Under the pieces are notes generated by a model. That model saw only the letters and a program-made list of their open reading frames with translations. It did not search any database and was not told the origin of the DNA. Both the position numbers and the translations under genes were made by a program. Of a DNA stretch of 64,000 nt, positions 8,088 to 18,955 are shown one piece after another (position 1 is the first letter of the stretch; the number at the start of each line of letters is the position of its first letter). The stretch lies in the NCBI RefSeq assembly GCF_023715655.1, contig NZ_JAMBON010000007.1:58774-122773 (forward strand). Direction: 5' to 3'. Source of the stretch: Oceanobacillus luteolus (lineage in GTDB: Bacteria; Bacillota; Bacilli; Bacillales; Amphibacillaceae).

Positions 8088-9440
8088 TTAAATAAACCAG
8101 ACGAGTAGTCCAATCGCTAAAAATAACAAAGAGTTTGGTAAAGCTAGGACCATCACTTTAAGTGGATCCACTTGTCTGTTGAGAATTCCACCGATTAATC
8201 CGCAAACAACAAATGCAGTCAGTCCAACAGGTGGCATATTCTGGCCGGCTGCTGCAATATGAGAAGCACCGAGTGAGATTAAAGTCGGATCAACATTCAT
8301 ACTTTCCATTATTGGCCCCAAAAAGGGAACGGTGACCGATTGGGCGGTTGTCTGGGAACCGGTGAGCATCCCAATAATCACCATGGAAGAGGCGCCCCCA
8401 ATCTTCACCATCGAAGCCGTTAGCCCTTCTGTCATCATAGCTACCTTATCAATGAGACCAGATGCATAAAAGACCCCTACCATGATTCCAGCGCAAAGTT
8501 GGATTTGCACGGTTTGATTAACTTTTGACAATCCGCCTTTCAACACACCCTTTGTCTGATTCCGTACCGATGGGAAAATAAAACTGACAACAATCGCAAC
8601 GATAATTGCTGTTACCACATGAAATGTCATCCCTTGTAAAATTGGAATCTCCTTCAGTGGATTCAAAATTGCTGCAAAAAATGCCCATTCCTCAAAAATA
8701 TTATAACTAAACCCGGTATTAGCGATAACGATGGCAACTAACACAGCAAGCGGAATTAAGGTCTTCCAGCGTTCACGTAAAATTTGAGAAATCGATTTAC
8801 TAGTTTTTAAATGGTCCGGCATCTTTCTTCCACGAACAAAACGGAAAGATTCTAGTATAGCGACAACTCCGATAATCGCGACCGTAAGATAGGAAAGTTT
8901 AATAACAGGACTCGGATCAATACCGACTAATGCAGAAGAAAGAAATACTCCTTGTGAAATCGGAGGCATAATAGAACCAATTGACGCCCCGACAAGAATG
9001 ATCATCCCGATTTGTTCTGGTTTCACTTTTAATTCATGAAGTGAGTTAATAACGAGGAATCCAATGACTGTCGCAGCCGCTATCGCATCCCCTAAAAAAG
9101 AACCGGCGATAATTAGTGTAATGAATATTGCTGCAATCAGCCCTCTTGGCGAGTCGCCAAACAAAGACCGGAGACTATTTAAAGTCGTATCCATCGCCCC
9201 AAGCTTCACTTGAGACTCCGCATATAATGACCCGAAAATCGATAGCGCGATGACCCAGGACAACCGGTCAATTCCATCAACGAACGCCAGTAACGTTTCA
9301 AGCGGCCCAAGTCCGGAAATAATCGCCGAAGAAATAGAAGCAACCAACAAAGCTACCTTTATATTCCCGCCTATCTTCGGTATTTGCTTAATCAAAGCAA
9401 TACTAAATAACAAGAGTAGCGGGATAAGGATTTCAAGCAT
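8088..9440 (-). CDS. Ion-transporter superfamily permease (DctM/NhaC-like), probable amino/organic acid uptake
   Basis: A 450-residue, very hydrophobic protein with about 11-12 predicted membrane segments and two pseudo-repeats. Segments such as GSFLGDAIAAATVIGFLV, GSIMPPISQGVFLSSALVG, LTGSQTTAQSVTVPFLGPI and GASHIAAAGQNMPPVGL look like the re-entrant substrate-binding loops of the ion-transporter superfamily, which includes TRAP large subunits (DctM), NhaC and DcuC. No TRAP small subunit or binding protein is nearby, so it probably works alone as a cation-coupled symporter. The ATG at 9440 is chosen over GTG 9443 by spacing from AAGGGGGTC. Lying between racemase and dehydrogenase genes, it most likely imports the amino acid that this operon degrades. 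Confidence 0.7.
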   Translation of the reverse strand: MLEILIPLLLLFSIALIKQIPKIGGNIKVALLVASISSAIISGLGPLETLLAFVDGIDRLSWVIALSIFGSLYAESQVKLGAMDTTLNSLRSLFGDSPRGLIAAIFITLIIAGSFLGDAIAAATVIGFLVINSLHELKVKPEQIGMIILVGASIGSIMPPISQGVFLSSALVGIDPSPVIKLSYLTVAIIGVVAILESFRFVRGRKMPDHLKTSKSISQILRERWKTLIPLAVLVAIVIANTGFSYNIFEEWAFFAAILNPLKEIPILQGMTFHVVTAIIVAIVVSFIFPSVRNQTKGVLKGGLSKVNQTVQIQLCAGIMVGVFYASGLIDKVAMMTEGLTASMVKIGGASSMVIIGMLTGSQTTAQSVTVPFLGPIMESMNVDPTLISLGASHIAAAGQNMPPVGLTAFVVCGLIGGILNRQVDPLKVMVLALPNSLLFLAIGLLVWFI

Positions 9441-9476
9441 CACCTGACCCCCTTGATTTATTATGATTTTCCCTTT

Positions 9477-10145
9477 CTAAAGGGCTTGATGGATATAATT
9501 TACCAAGGTTGTAATATCAAAAATCGGCAAATCCGTTACTTCTCTTAACGCCTGTTTATATGGCGGCATATTGGTACATTCCAAAATAATTGCTTTTAAG
9601 TCTGGATTTTTTGCAATCCATTCCGTCGTCACCTGTTGCATTTCTTCTGCAACAGCTCTTTCATCCAACTCGATTTCCTCTTCAATAATCGCACCTGCAA
9701 AAGCCGGCATATCTTCCAATCCTTCTACAACGATCGATTCGTTTCTGACGTTGACTCCCTTAAAATGTGCTGCTGTCAAACTCAATTTTGAAGCTGTCAG
9801 GACACCAATCGGTTCGCCGGCAATCATACTCACGAGCGGTATTTGCAATAAACTGGATGAGAAAAAAGGAACGGATAATTGGTTTTGTATCTCTTTTTGA
9901 AATAAAGCAAGAAATCCACAGCTCGTTGTAATTGCTTTTACCCCTTCATTTTCTAGTTCTCTTGCCGCTTTAACGAAGGATATAATTAACTTGGGGTCGC
10001 CTTGTTTTACTACCCGTGCAACACTCGCCCCTTTCACTTTTTTATAAACGACTGGAAAAGAAAAGGTATCGTGATTCCCAATGTCGCCTACTGGTCGATG
10101 GAACTTGGTATCCAACATGAGAACGCCAATTTTTGCTTGTGTCAT
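9477..10145 (-). CDS. Aspartate/glutamate racemase superfamily protein
   Basis: A 222-residue protein of the cofactor-independent Asp/Glu/hydantoin racemase superfamily. The two catalytic cysteines expected on either side of the active site are visible: TTSCGFLALFQ (about residue 75) and LECTNMPPY (about residue 190). Such enzymes invert the alpha carbon of amino acids, or in the maleate isomerase branch isomerise double bonds. It is first in the five-gene minus-strand operon ahead of the permease and the FAD dehydrogenase, so it probably supplies the stereoisomer that the dehydrogenase accepts. Specificity cannot be read from sequence. Confidence 0.8.
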   Translation of the reverse strand: MTQAKIGVLMLDTKFHRPVGDIGNHDTFSFPVVYKKVKGASVARVVKQGDPKLIISFVKAARELENEGVKAITTSCGFLALFQKEIQNQLSVPFFSSSLLQIPLVSMIAGEPIGVLTASKLSLTAAHFKGVNVRNESIVVEGLEDMPAFAGAIIEEEIELDERAVAEEMQQVTTEWIAKNPDLKAIILECTNMPPYKQALREVTDLPIFDITTLVNYIHQAL

Positions 10146-10326
10146 CTGGACATCCCTGCACCTTTAATTAGCGGAAGCTTGAAACAGAAAATATGAACTA
10201 GATTCATCCGGTAACAGCACTTCCGACAATTTACTTGGGCAGTTATTTTCACCTCTCTTCTTTTCAATTTTTTTAACATGTTTTCGACTCTATAAACGAT
10301 AAAACTACAACTATCATTGAGGGAAA

Positions 10327-10357
10327 GTTTGATTACAAACTATGGATAACGCTTACA
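10327..10357. promoter_or_regulatory. Candidate operator and weak cre upstream of the racemase operon
   Basis: GTTTG-ATTA-CAAAC (10327-10340) is a perfect inverted repeat. It is followed by GGATAACGCTTACA (10344-10357), which fits the cre consensus at 12 of 14 positions. Both lie about 200 bp upstream of the racemase start. I see no gene in 10146-10559. No convincing -35/-10 pair was found, so this is tentative. Confidence 0.3.
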
Positions 10358-10559
10358 TAAATATAATTATAAATATGATATTTAAACCCTGTTATTCCAC
10401 AATAACTTTAAAAAATGGACGATTTAATAATAGACGTTCAACATATAATTACCGTTCTTAGATCCTGATTTCATGTAGCCTTTGTTATTTCCTCAACATT
10501 TCTGTCTGTACTATAGTTTCTCTTCATATATTTCATCTACATCTTGTTATAGAAAAACT

Positions 10560-10598
10560 AATAAGGATTTCTGGAATGTCCCCCCAGAAATCCTTATT
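10560..10598 (-). terminator. Terminator of the Lnr-like ABC operon
   Basis: A strong stem (ATAAGGATTTCTGG / CCAGAAATCCTTAT, 14 bp, 9-nt loop) lies 49 bp beyond the last permease gene. The minus transcript continues AGTTTTTCTA, giving a U tract. Confidence 0.8.
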
Positions 10599-10646
10599 TG
10601 CTTACTTGTCCCCATTTATCTACTTCATATGGCTTCAACCATGTTT

Positions 10647-11738
10647 CTACCTTCTCCGCTCCACCATGTTAATTCCAATCCCCATAGCGACGACACCAAT
10701 CAATAACATGAACACAATCGGCAGAAGAATATCATTCCAATTTGCCTGGAATAACGTCACATCAACCATCGCTTCCACTGCATGGGACAGTGGAAAAATG
10801 TCGCCGATAAATTGTAAGACAGGGTTGGTGATCGTACCCGGCATCATATAGACGCCACTGACAACAGGAATAATCGGCAGAATGGAAGGTAAAATCATAT
10901 AAAATTGTTCTGGCGATTTGACAAAACCGGCAATCAGCATTGCAACACTTACCATACTGAGTGCAAATACGGCAGCAATGGTTACGATCATGAGGAAGTT
11001 CCCTAAGTCATATCCCATTAAAAATTCATAGATGAGGAGAACCATCAATATTTGGAAAAAGCCTACAAGAAAGCTATAAATGAGATGCCCCATGTACATG
11101 CTCGTCTTGCTGACAGGTGATAGAATCATCCGGTTCCATACCCCACTCGCCTTATCGATGGTAATGCCATTAACTTTAAATCCGATCGTAAACATCGACG
11201 CAAACAGTGTAAATCCAAATAGTAATTGGATGCCCATATCATAATCTGCAATGGCCCCACCCTCCAATGACTTGGTCTCCACTTCGATCGGAGGATTTTT
11301 CATATATTCCTGTACTTCGGTTCTCAGTTCATCCATGTTTCCACTTCCTGCAACCGCCTGCAGCTGTGCTTCCTCAAGAAACACTTGATGAACTTCCTGC
11401 TCTATCATTTGAATACTCGGTTTATTGGAACTCGCAATCAAAAGAAAATCATCTTCCATGACGTGTACCGCTGCATCACTCGTTCCATGAATTACACCTT
11501 CACGGGCTTCTTCTTCATCTTTTATGACGAATTCAATATCACTGCTTTCATTTAACCGTTGCTCCCAGAATTCCTCTATTTCTTCTGATTCTGAACTGAA
11601 TATGGCGACAGTCGTCTGGTCAATCCGCTCGGCATCGCCAAATATGACCGTTAACAGGATACTTATTGCCATGAAAAGTAAAATGATGAATGGTGCTCGT
11701 TTATCTTTCCAAAATTGAGCCAACATGACTGCTTTCAT
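10647..11738 (-). CDS. ABC-2 type transporter permease, LnrN/YfiN-like
   Basis: A 363-residue ABC-2 permease. One N-terminal membrane segment (about 15-35) is followed by a large extracytoplasmic loop (about 40-175) and then five segments in the C-terminal half. This is the usual plan of drug-efflux ABC-2 subunits. Its ATG overlaps the TGA of the upstream permease gene (ATGA), so the two are coupled and probably form a heterodimer. Gene order HK, RR, ATPase, permease, permease matches B. subtilis yfiJKLMN (lnrJKLMN), which confers resistance to linearmycin-type polyene antibiotics. A strong terminator follows. The export substrate here is inferred from synteny only. Confidence 0.75.
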   Translation of the reverse strand: MKAVMLAQFWKDKRAPFIILLFMAISILLTVIFGDAERIDQTTVAIFSSESEEIEEFWEQRLNESSDIEFVIKDEEEAREGVIHGTSDAAVHVMEDDFLLIASSNKPSIQMIEQEVHQVFLEEAQLQAVAGSGNMDELRTEVQEYMKNPPIEVETKSLEGGAIADYDMGIQLLFGFTLFASMFTIGFKVNGITIDKASGVWNRMILSPVSKTSMYMGHLIYSFLVGFFQILMVLLIYEFLMGYDLGNFLMIVTIAAVFALSMVSVAMLIAGFVKSPEQFYMILPSILPIIPVVSGVYMMPGTITNPVLQFIGDIFPLSHAVEAMVDVTLFQANWNDILLPIVFMLLIGVVAMGIGINMVERRR

Positions 11739-12997
11739 ACGCTTCGCCCCCTTTTAGGAAAAGTGACATACCCAATTGCAAAAAAGACAACAAAGCTACC
11801 AAGCAAGAGGAGAGCACTTGGAATCAAGTTCTCTACTTGGCTCAATTGGATCCACTCGATCATCGCAATTTGTGTAATGCCGTTTGGTACCCAAGCCCCC
11901 ATGTTTTGAAGCATCTCTGGAAGTCCTTGGATCGGGAAGAATCCTCCACCGATTAATCCAAAGGTTAAGACAACGAGTGACATGATTCCGTTTGCCATGT
12001 TCATATCTTTTATATTTAAAGCTAAGCTCGTGAATAATGCGGCAAGTCCAGCTATCGTTAAGGAATATATCGTCATCATCACAAAGAATCCAATCCAGAA
12101 CTCCATCGATTTTCCTTCAAACACACCTAGTGCTATTTGTGCGACACCGATTGTAAGCAGCATTTGCAGCCAAACTAAACAAAAGGTGGCAAACATCTTC
12201 CCTAACAGAAAATGAATCGGGTTGCTGTTTGAAAGGATGATACGATCAAAGACATGCTCCCGTTTTTCGGTGTATGTTTTAATCGCTACTGTTTGAGATA
12301 GGAATAAAGCAAATAGTGCAGTCATTGCAACCGTCAAATATTGCAGCATCGTGTATGGTTCCACATTCTCCATCACTTCCCTGCCACCTGTCGGTAAATC
12401 AGGTTCGGTCCACGCACCCTCTGTGATACTTCCAAGCGCAAACTGATAATTCATCGTGCGGAGGAATTGATCCATTATATTTTGTAATGTCGTTACTTCG
12501 GAGGATCTTTTTTCTGTCATAATAACAAGTGATGCATTGGATGTCTCCCCCAATGCGAGTGAGGTTAATACATCATACGTAAATCCTTCTGGTATACGAA
12601 TAATTGCATCAAGGTGTCCATTTTCCACTCGAGTCATCGCTTCCGATTCACTGATATCGTGTAAGTGAATCCACTCTTTCATATCATCGTTTTGAAGAAA
12701 GGATACGATGATATCACCAGGTGCAAATAGTGCTGCCTGCTGCATGAAGCTTTGCTTTTCTTCCTCTGATAGTTCCATACCTGTAAGCAACACTTCAAAC
12801 TGCTCTATTCCCGCTGCAGTATCATCCTCTTGGATTAGCGCTACTTCTAAGTTCGTCGAATGATCATCTACTCCAAATATACTGGAGAATGCAAAATTCA
12901 AAACGACGATCAGTACAATCGGCAGCAACAGAGCTAATAAGACCTCTTTTCTGTCACGCCAAAACACAAGTACATCTTTTATAAAAAATGAATCCAT
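11735..12997 (-). CDS. ABC-2 type transporter permease, LnrM/YfiM-like
   Basis: A 420-residue ABC-2 permease with the same layout as the next gene: a membrane segment near residues 18-38, a long extracellular domain (about 45-225) and five to six further segments (for example MLQYLTVAMTALFALFLSQT and LVVLTFGLIGGGFFPI, the latter close to the ABC-2 signature). The ribosome site GGGGAGGG lies ahead of ATG 12997, and the 3-prime end overlaps the partner by 4 bp. The ATPase gene ends 16 bp upstream, so all three are one operon. A heteromeric efflux pump for membrane-active antibiotics is the likely role by comparison with LnrLMN. Confidence 0.75.
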   Translation of the reverse strand: MDSFFIKDVLVFWRDRKEVLLALLLPIVLIVVLNFAFSSIFGVDDHSTNLEVALIQEDDTAAGIEQFEVLLTGMELSEEEKQSFMQQAALFAPGDIIVSFLQNDDMKEWIHLHDISESEAMTRVENGHLDAIIRIPEGFTYDVLTSLALGETSNASLVIMTEKRSSEVTTLQNIMDQFLRTMNYQFALGSITEGAWTEPDLPTGGREVMENVEPYTMLQYLTVAMTALFALFLSQTVAIKTYTEKREHVFDRIILSNSNPIHFLLGKMFATFCLVWLQMLLTIGVAQIALGVFEGKSMEFWIGFFVMMTIYSLTIAGLAALFTSLALNIKDMNMANGIMSLVVLTFGLIGGGFFPIQGLPEMLQNMGAWVPNGITQIAMIEWIQLSQVENLIPSALLLLGSFVVFFAIGYVTFPKRGRSV

Positions 12998-13013
12998 ATC
13001 TTTTCCCTCCCCA

Positions 13014-13946
13014 CTAATCTCTCAATGTTTTTCCAGTTAAATGTAAAAACACATCCTCGAGACTTGGTACTTCTTGTTGGAAGTGAATCACTTGGATATG
13101 ATGTCTTTCAGCAGCATGCACTAACTCACTTAACATATTGCTGCCTTTTTTCGAAATGATGCGGACACCATCTCCCGTTTCTTCTACACGGCGTACATGT
13201 TCAATCGCGCGGATTGCTTCCAGGAAGTTTTCACTGATTTTGCTGAATTGGACTTGTAACGTATCTTCACTGGATAAAATACTGAACAGCTCGGATTGGG
13301 TACCGGAAGCTACGATTTTACCGTGGTCCATAATGTACACGCGATCACATAATTGCTCGACTTCTTCCATATAGTGACTCGTATAAAGCACCGTCGTTCC
13401 TTGCTCTACATTTAATCTGCGCACGGTCTCCAGAATATGATTTCTTGATTGCGGATCAATACCGACCGTCGGTTCATCGAGGATAATGATTTTTGGATGA
13501 TGCAATAATGCGGCAGCGATATTGACTCTCCGCTTCATCCCTCCGGAGAAAGTCTTCACCAAATCCTTCTGCCGTTCTGCCAATCCAACGAGATCCAAGA
13601 CTTCTTGAATACGGGATTCCAGCTCTGCTTTCTTCACCTGATAAATCTTGCCAAAAAACTTCAGATTCTCATATGCCGATAATTCCTCATATAAAGCAAT
13701 TTCCTGAGGAACTACCCCAAGCACTTTACGGATATCTGCCGGATTTTTAATCGTACTTTTCCCATTCAAAAGCACATCACCAGAAGTCGGCTTCATCAAG
13801 GAAGCAATCATGGAGATCGTCGTTGATTTCCCCGCTCCGTTCGGCCCAAGCAAACCAACAGATTCCCCTACATCAAGATACATATCAATGCCATCTACGG
13901 CTTTCTTTTCTTTAAATGTTTTGCTCAAACCCACTGTTTCAAGCAT
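13014..13946 (-). CDS. ABC transporter ATP-binding protein, LnrL/YfiL-like
   Basis: A 310-residue ATPase that powers the two ABC-2 permeases encoded downstream. Motifs are complete: Walker A GPNGAGKSTT, Q-loop VVPQEIALYEELS, signature FSGGMKRRVNIAAALLHHP, Walker B IIILDEPTVGIDPQ and the H-loop TSHYMEE. A C-terminal extension of about 80 residues is usual for drug-export ATPases of the CcmA/DrrA type. I place the start at MLETVGLSKTF (13946), preceded by AAGGAGTG, not at the 23-codon upstream extension (14015), which has no such site and overlaps a terminator-like hairpin. Confidence 0.85.
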   Translation of the reverse strand: MLETVGLSKTFKEKKAVDGIDMYLDVGESVGLLGPNGAGKSTTISMIASLMKPTSGDVLLNGKSTIKNPADIRKVLGVVPQEIALYEELSAYENLKFFGKIYQVKKAELESRIQEVLDLVGLAERQKDLVKTFSGGMKRRVNIAAALLHHPKIIILDEPTVGIDPQSRNHILETVRRLNVEQGTTVLYTSHYMEEVEQLCDRVYIMDHGKIVASGTQSELFSILSSEDTLQVQFSKISENFLEAIRAIEHVRRVEETGDGVRIISKKGSNMLSELVHAAERHHIQVIHFQQEVPSLEDVFLHLTGKTLRD

Positions 13947-13996
13947 AACGAAACACTCCTTCATATGAACTAAATGTCTTACCTTCTTTACTGTAT

Positions 13997-14026
13997 AAAA
14001 AAAGAAACAGTACAAACACTGTCTCT
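13997..14026 (-). terminator. Weak hairpin with U tract between response-regulator and ABC genes
   Basis: On the minus strand a short stem (ACAGT / ACTGT) is followed by TTTCTTTTTTTAT. It lies 70 bp after the response-regulator stop. It may separate the two-component genes from the inducible ABC operon. Confidence 0.4.
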
Positions 14027-14096
14027 AGTCACGATTGCATAAAGTAAACATTACTATCATCATTTTAATTCATTTTTCCATTACTTATTCCTGTCA

Positions 14097-14735
14097 TCAC
14101 ACCAAATTATGGCGTATCGCATAAATCGCAAGCTGTGTCCTATCCCGTAAATCCAATTTGCTCAAGATTTGACTCGTATTATTCTTCACCGTACCTACTG
14201 ATATCGCTAATCTTTCCGCGATTTCTCCATTACTCAATCCTTCCCCGATACATTTTAGAATCGCCCGTTCTCGTGGTGTCAGGGTAGGATCGGCTTCGTT
14301 AGTTTCATCCTTTTTCAGTAGAAGTGGCATTACTTTGGCAGCGACCTGGTCTTCAATTGACAATCCCCCAGTCAGTGCACTGCGTATCGAACGATGCAGA
14401 GATTCCGTGTCCCCTGTCTTTAAAATATAGCCGTTCACACCACTCTTTAACGATTCCAAAACATACTGATTATCGTCAAATGTCGTGAGAATCAATGTTT
14501 TCATATTCGGCCAACGTGAATGGATGACTTTCGCCGCTTCAATCCCATCCATCACTGGCATGCGGATATCAAGGATAACAATGTCAAATACATGTTTCTC
14601 ACAAAGAAAGATCGCTTCTTTTCCATTACCCGCCTCCCCAGTCACTTTCATTTCCGGGTCGGACTCAATCATCATTTTTAAACCTTGCCGTACCATCGTC
14701 TGGTCTTCCGCTAATAATATTCGAATCATTGTCAT
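14097..14735 (-). CDS. NarL-family response regulator, LnrK/YfiK-like
   Basis: A 212-residue response regulator. The receiver domain (1-120) contains the acidic pocket LLAEDQ, the phospho-acceptor Asp in DIVILDIRMPVMDG (about residue 56), the switch Thr in LILTTFDD and Lys in ILKTGD. The LuxR-type HTH (about 148-210) reads LTPRERAILKCIGEGLSNGEIAERL. It should activate the ABC genes after phosphorylation by the kinase encoded just upstream. The gene starts inside the kinase gene (71-bp overlap). ATG 14729 (MIRILLAED) is an alternative start with equally good spacing from GGGGG. Confidence 0.87.
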   Translation of the reverse strand: MTMIRILLAEDQTMVRQGLKMMIESDPEMKVTGEAGNGKEAIFLCEKHVFDIVILDIRMPVMDGIEAAKVIHSRWPNMKTLILTTFDDNQYVLESLKSGVNGYILKTGDTESLHRSIRSALTGGLSIEDQVAAKVMPLLLKKDETNEADPTLTPRERAILKCIGEGLSNGEIAERLAISVGTVKNNTSQILSKLDLRDRTQLAIYAIRHNLV

Positions 14736-15864
14736 CCCCCATATCTATTTCTAATGTCCCGCGCACGATGAATTGATCATCCGTTTGATACACTTCCAAC
14801 TCACCGCCATGCTTCTCGAGACGTTCACGCATGGATTTCAACCCGAACCCTTCCTGAAACTTCCGATCCGATGTAAAACTATTGCTCACTTCAAAACGGA
14901 AAATTCGGCCGCCCGGTGCTTCAAATGAAATTTCCGCTACTCTCGTATCACTGTGCTTCATTATATTCGTCAATGCCTCTTGGACGGAACGATAAATGAC
15001 GAAGGATTGCTCCCCCGATAGTGGTGCTGAGAACGCCCCATGTTTCACAGAGAAGTGGAACCTCATAAAACTCTCTGTTTCCAGTTTGCGGATTAATCGC
15101 AGGATGCCTGCCACACCTCCAGGCTCTGAAGCTTTCAGCGATTTTACAGCCCTTCTCGTTTCTTCCAAACTTTCACTTGCGAGCTGTTTCAAAACTTGTA
15201 CTTTTTCCTTATCCTGTTCTTGCACTTGAATGCGATAAGCCTCAAGCTGCATGAGGAGGGCTGTCAGCTTATGTCCGACTGAATCATGAATTTCATGCGC
15301 AATCAACATCCGTTCCTCCTGCCTCGCCATCTCTTCCTCCGTTACATTTCTCCTTCTTGCATTCCGGTATTCACTTATCAGCACATCGTAACGGACCTCC
15401 AGATCATCTTTGCGCTCCTGGATTTTCTTATAATAAATGAATCCTGTGATTAAGAATAAAAAGTAAATGATGACAAAACCTTGTGTGATTACGTTTAGTC
15501 CGGATAGTAATAAAGCAATAAGTAAACCTGCGAGGACGATACCTGACTGAATTAAACTCGCTCGTAACGACAGACGGAAAAAACCTTCTGCCAGATTTAA
15601 TGTCAATACCAATAGAAGAAATGGATTGAATTCCGAAGCATTCCCGGGGTTAAAGATCAGAATCGCCAAGATACCATTTATACTGAGAAGTACTAGCAAT
15701 GCTTTCGGTCTTTTTGCGAATAACGGGAAAATAAAAAGCAGAATAAAATAAAGGGCTGTACCTAACAATTTCCCCATCATCTCTTCAATCGGCTCATTGG
15801 TGTAAAGGATTGCCAACGGCCAAATGAGGAAATTCATACCTAGCCAAATCCAATATAATTTCAT
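14665..15864 (-). CDS. Sensor histidine kinase, DesK/LnrJ-like (HisKA_3)
   Basis: A 399-residue membrane kinase. The first 150 residues form five to six membrane helices with almost no extracellular loop, as in intramembrane-sensing DesK-type kinases. A short coiled linker (about 150-180) leads to the HisKA_3 phospho-acceptor region ERMLIAHEIHDSVGHKL (His about 193) and an HATPase_c domain with the N box VQEALTNIMKHS and G box GFGLKSMRERLEKHGG. In B. subtilis the orthologous arrangement senses membrane damage by linearmycins. The C-terminal tail runs 71 bp into the response-regulator gene, giving tight coupling. The ribosome site GGAGCGGAG precedes ATG 15864. Confidence 0.85.
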   Translation of the reverse strand: MKLYWIWLGMNFLIWPLAILYTNEPIEEMMGKLLGTALYFILLFIFPLFAKRPKALLVLLSINGILAILIFNPGNASEFNPFLLLVLTLNLAEGFFRLSLRASLIQSGIVLAGLLIALLLSGLNVITQGFVIIYFLFLITGFIYYKKIQERKDDLEVRYDVLISEYRNARRRNVTEEEMARQEERMLIAHEIHDSVGHKLTALLMQLEAYRIQVQEQDKEKVQVLKQLASESLEETRRAVKSLKASEPGGVAGILRLIRKLETESFMRFHFSVKHGAFSAPLSGEQSFVIYRSVQEALTNIMKHSDTRVAEISFEAPGGRIFRFEVSNSFTSDRKFQEGFGLKSMRERLEKHGGELEVYQTDDQFIVRGTLEIDMGDDNDSNIISGRPDDGTARFKNDD

Positions 15865-16034
15865 GTTCTCCGCTCCTTCACTCTGTTAAAAACGTAGCAT
15901 AATAATAGTTGGAAGTCTAGAAGGCTTGAAGAGGAAGGCGAATAAAATTAATGGCAGCTTAGGATGCTTAATCTGATGGGAATTTCATGATGTTTAAAAT
16001 GAGGTGGAATGATACTTCCATGTATTTTATTCAT

Positions 16035-16346
16035 GACAAGAGAAGAGCTCTATTGCATGTTTTACCTCTAAACGGAAGCTGTTCGTGACTACAGAACTGT
16101 TCTATTGTAAGTTTTACCGTAAAACAGACACGATTCACGACAAGAGAAGAGCTCTATTGCATGTTTTACCTCTAAATGGAGGCTGTTCGTGACTAGAGAA
16201 CTGTTCTATTGTAAGTTTTACCGTAAAACAGACACGATTCACGACAAGAGAAGAGCTCTATTGCATGTTTTACCTCTAAACGGAAGCTGTTCGTGACTAG
16301 AGAACTGTTCTATTGTAAGTTTTACCGTAAAACAGACACGATTCAC
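16035..16346. repeat. Tandem repeat: three 104-bp units, each two related 52-bp halves
   Basis: Units occupy 16035-16138, 16139-16242 and 16243-16346 and differ at only three positions in total. Each has an A half beginning GACAAGAGAAGAGCTCTATT and a B half beginning GACTAGAGAACTGTTCTATT. A and B are clearly related, so the array is also six 52-bp repeats in A-B-A-B-A-B order. B halves contain two perfect palindromes, AGAAC-T-GTTCT and GTTTTAC-C-GTAAAAC; A halves keep AGAGCTCT and a degraded GTTT...AAAC. No ORF runs through it. It lies between the kinase start (15864) and the broken end of lacZ (16532). I see nothing else in 15865-16034 or 16347-16531. Confidence 0.9.
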
Positions 16347-16531
16347 AGTCAAGTCCATAATTCTGTGTAAAAGCATATTTTCGACCAGTAGTAATATTAT
16401 TTGAAATCATAGTGTGAGAGCAGCCACAGCTTTGCTGCTTGCCATTGACTGTAGTGCCCGATTCTTAGTATTTGCTGGAAGGGGTCGGGGAATTGCACCA
16501 CCGGGAACAAACTGGGGATTCGAAACTTCTT

Positions 16532-18852
<2,321 letters not shown>

Positions 18853-18880
18853 CTAAAAATTTATTTATTAAACGCAATCA

Positions 18881-18894
18881 TGAAAACGCCAACA
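18881..18894. promoter_or_regulatory. cre box between lacZ and galK
   Basis: TGAAAACGCCAACA matches TGWAANCGNTNWCA at 13 of 14 positions (C for T at position 10). It lies 38 bp upstream of the lacZ start and just upstream of the galK -35, so CcpA could repress both directions. Confidence 0.55.
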
Positions 18895-18920
18895 TTTCTA
18901 TGTATTTGTTACCACCCCTA

Positions 18921-18949
18921 TTGCGTAACTAAAAAAATAATAGTACACT
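18921..18949 (+). promoter_or_regulatory. Probable sigma-A promoter of galKETM
   Basis: TTGCGT (18921-18926) and TACACT (18944-18949) have 17-bp spacing. They end 6 bp before the palindromic operator at 18956, which would therefore cover the transcription start. A 110-bp leader would precede galK. Confidence 0.55.
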
Positions 18950-18955
18950 TATGTT

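Noticed and set aside
16035..16346. Tandem repeats considered as a CRISPR array
   Set aside because: The repeats are contiguous with no unique spacers, the 52-bp halves are related to each other, and no cas gene is near.
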